From contig QNBZ01000072.1 of the NCBI GenBank assembly GCA_003644295.1, positions 1-6,762 of the forward strand: a stretch of 6,762 nt of DNA, read 5' to 3'. A model generated the notes under the pieces. That model did not search any database. It worked only from the letters and a program-made list of their open reading frames with translations, and was not told the DNA's origin. Both the position numbers and the translations under genes were made by a program. Positions 6,193 to 6,762 of this stretch are shown here, in pieces (position 1 is the first letter of the stretch; each line of letters begins with the position of its first letter). Origin of the DNA: Planctomycetota bacterium. Its GTDB lineage: Bacteria > Planctomycetota > Phycisphaerae > Sedimentisphaerales > Anaerobacaceae.

Positions 6193-6241
6193 TATTCGAT
6201 ATTATGAACATCCAACATCCAACAAGGAATATCGAATGTCA
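6193..6241. repeat. Heptanucleotide tandem array spanning the foldase-acpS junction
   Basis: Units in steps of seven: TATTCGA, TATTATG, AACATCC, AACATCC, AACAAGG, AATATCG, AATGTCA. Two units are identical and the others differ by a few bases. The array fills nearly all of the 48-base gap and extends into the acpS start codon. It resembles the unit type at 813-861. Confidence 0.65.
6224..6228 (+). promoter_or_regulatory. acpS ribosome binding site inside the heptad array
   Basis: AAGGA lies seven bases before ATG 6236 and decides this start over the upstream in-frame TTG 6188. It is created where unit AACAAGG meets AATATCG; the neighbouring units AACATCC have no such sequence. Confidence 0.75.
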
Positions 6242-6625
6242 AAATTATTAAACGGAATAGACCTTGTTGATTTTCCACGAATAGAAGAAATGGTACAGCG
6301 GCACGGTGAACGATTCTTGAACAGGATTTTTACCGCTGCCGAGCAGGCCTATTCGCAGGCGAACAAAAACCGGATGGAGAAATTAGCCGGGCGTTTTGCG
6401 GCCAAGGAAGCTATTCTTAAACTGCTCGGGACCGGCTGGCGCGGCAAAATCGCTTGGACGGATATCGAAATAGTAAATAATCCGATGGGCCAGCCGGAGG
6501 TTGCTATCAGCGGCGAGGTCGAGAAAATCGCCGAGCGGCTCGGCATTAAACATATCAGCGTAAGCATTACACATACGGCGAATTTCGCAATCGCATCAGC
6601 AGTGGCACTGACAGAAAGAAGTTGA
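6236..6625 (+). CDS. acpS: Holo-[acyl-carrier-protein] synthase (4'-phosphopantetheinyl transferase)
   Basis: Transfers 4'-phosphopantetheine from coenzyme A to the serine of apo-ACP, activating it for fatty acid synthesis; cytosolic, magnesium-dependent and trimeric in the known family. The 129-residue product has the family length. It shows GIDLVDFPRIE at 7-17 with metal ligand D9, RFAAKEAILKLLGTG at 53-67 with E58 as second ligand and K57 beside it, and SVSITHTANFAIASAVA at 108-124 with the conserved ITHT. Start ATG 6236 is chosen because AAGGA sits seven bases upstream and the protein then begins at the normal place; a longer frame from TTG 6188 would translate the repeat array. Stop is TGA. 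Probably co-transcribed with the foldase gene; no functional link between them is obvious. Confidence 0.96.
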   Translation: MSKLLNGIDLVDFPRIEEMVQRHGERFLNRIFTAAEQAYSQANKNRMEKLAGRFAAKEAILKLLGTGWRGKIAWTDIEIVNNPMGQPEVAISGEVEKIAERLGIKHISVSITHTANFAIASAVALTERS

Positions 6626-6650
6626 AAATGCCTAAAGTTACTCAACTTGA

Positions 6651-6678
6651 CTGACTTTTGTATAAATGTTGCTATAGT
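6651..6678 (+). promoter_or_regulatory. Possible outward promoter in the left arm of the inverted repeat
   Basis: Extended -10 TGCTATAGT (TATAGT at 6673-6678) with CTGACT at 6651-6656 as -35, 16-base spacer. TTGACT at 6647-6652 is a better hexamer but would need a 20-base spacer. The -10 hexamer is the same as in the prfB promoter. It would drive a gene beyond the right edge. Confidence 0.45.
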
Positions 6679-6694
6679 AAAAACATACAGGCCC

Positions 6695-6737
6695 TGTCAT
6701 TCTGAACGTAGTGAAGAATCTCACAGTTAAAATGACA
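6695..6737. repeat. Inner palindromic repeat of the TGTCATT...AATGACA type
   Basis: TGTCATT (6695-6701) and AATGACA (6731-6737) are reverse complements. The pairing continues to TGTCATTCTGAAC against GTTAAAATGACA with one bulge. The loop contains GTAGTGAAGAATCTCACA. The left part resembles a dispersed intergenic palindrome family (TGTCATTCTGA...GAAGAATCT) seen in many bacterial genomes; that resemblance is recalled, not searched. It is nested inside the larger inverted repeat at 6636-6761. Confidence 0.5.
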
Positions 6738-6762
6738 ACTAAAAAGTCAGTCAAGTTAACTA

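Larger units (their letters stand above)
6636..6761. repeat. Long inverted repeat, MITE-like intergenic element
   Basis: AACTTGACTGACTTTT at 6644-6659 and its perfect reverse complement at 6742-6757 form 16-bp arms 82 bases apart. A further AGTTA match lies outside each arm (6636-6640 and 6757-6761) if four bases (CTCA) are bulged in the left arm. There is no coding capacity between the arms. Small terminal-inverted-repeat elements of this size are typical of non-autonomous mobile repeats, but no target duplication is visible because the window ends at the right arm. Confidence 0.55.

Noticed and set aside
5354..6211. Minus-strand frame of 285 codons opposite the foldase
   Set aside because: It is a shadow of the plus-strand gene, which has a promoter, a Shine-Dalgarno, a lipobox and PpiC-like sequence. 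The minus-strand product has no recognisable domain.
6188..6235. TTG 6188 as the acpS start
   Set aside because: It would translate the heptad array and add 16 residues absent from the family. ATG 6236 has AAGGA at ideal spacing.

Overview
The window is a compact piece of bacterial chromosome with seven protein genes in two diverging groups. The minus-strand group, in transcription order, is prfB (release factor 2), a leucyl aminopeptidase, folE (GTP cyclohydrolase I) and a two-domain pterin synthase that runs off the left edge. The plus-strand group is an iron-sulfur-flavoprotein-like reductase, a parvulin-type lipoprotein foldase and acpS (holo-ACP synthase). I see no tRNA, rRNA, CRISPR array, prophage gene, transposase or defence gene.

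Organism: a bacterium with the standard code (TGA ends the foldase and acpS genes) and a diderm-like envelope, judged from the lipoprotein foldase. The tandem pterin synthase and the abundant degenerate 7-bp intergenic repeats recall Planctomycetota (Phycisphaerae-like) genomes. This is inference from general familiarity, not a demonstrated assignment.

Layout. 1-731: pterin synthase, incomplete at its 3' end. 732-869: spacer with a tetraloop hairpin and a heptad array. 870-1445: folE. 1446-1484: short spacer made largely of heptads. 1485-3023: leucyl aminopeptidase. 3035-4160: prfB, whose real start is upstream of the obvious open frame and is joined to it by a +1 frameshift at CTT-TGA-C. 4161-4251: divergent promoter region with a dyad. 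4252-4890: flavoprotein. 4891-5068: spacer with a near-consensus promoter. 5069-6187: lipoprotein foldase. 6188-6235: heptad array that carries the acpS Shine-Dalgarno. 6236-6625: acpS. 6626-6762: nested inverted repeat containing an outward promoter.

How the genes work together: FolE makes dihydroneopterin triphosphate, the substrate of the PTPS/QueD family, so the last two genes of the minus-strand operon form a two-step pterin or deazapurine module behind two housekeeping genes. The foldase and acpS are probably co-transcribed from the 5001-5030 promoter. The most notable points are the recoded prfB, the recurring heptad arrays at gene junctions, the half-degenerate pterin synthase, and the nested inverted repeat at the right edge. 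The rest is ordinary core metabolism, and I did not find a convincing new multi-gene system.
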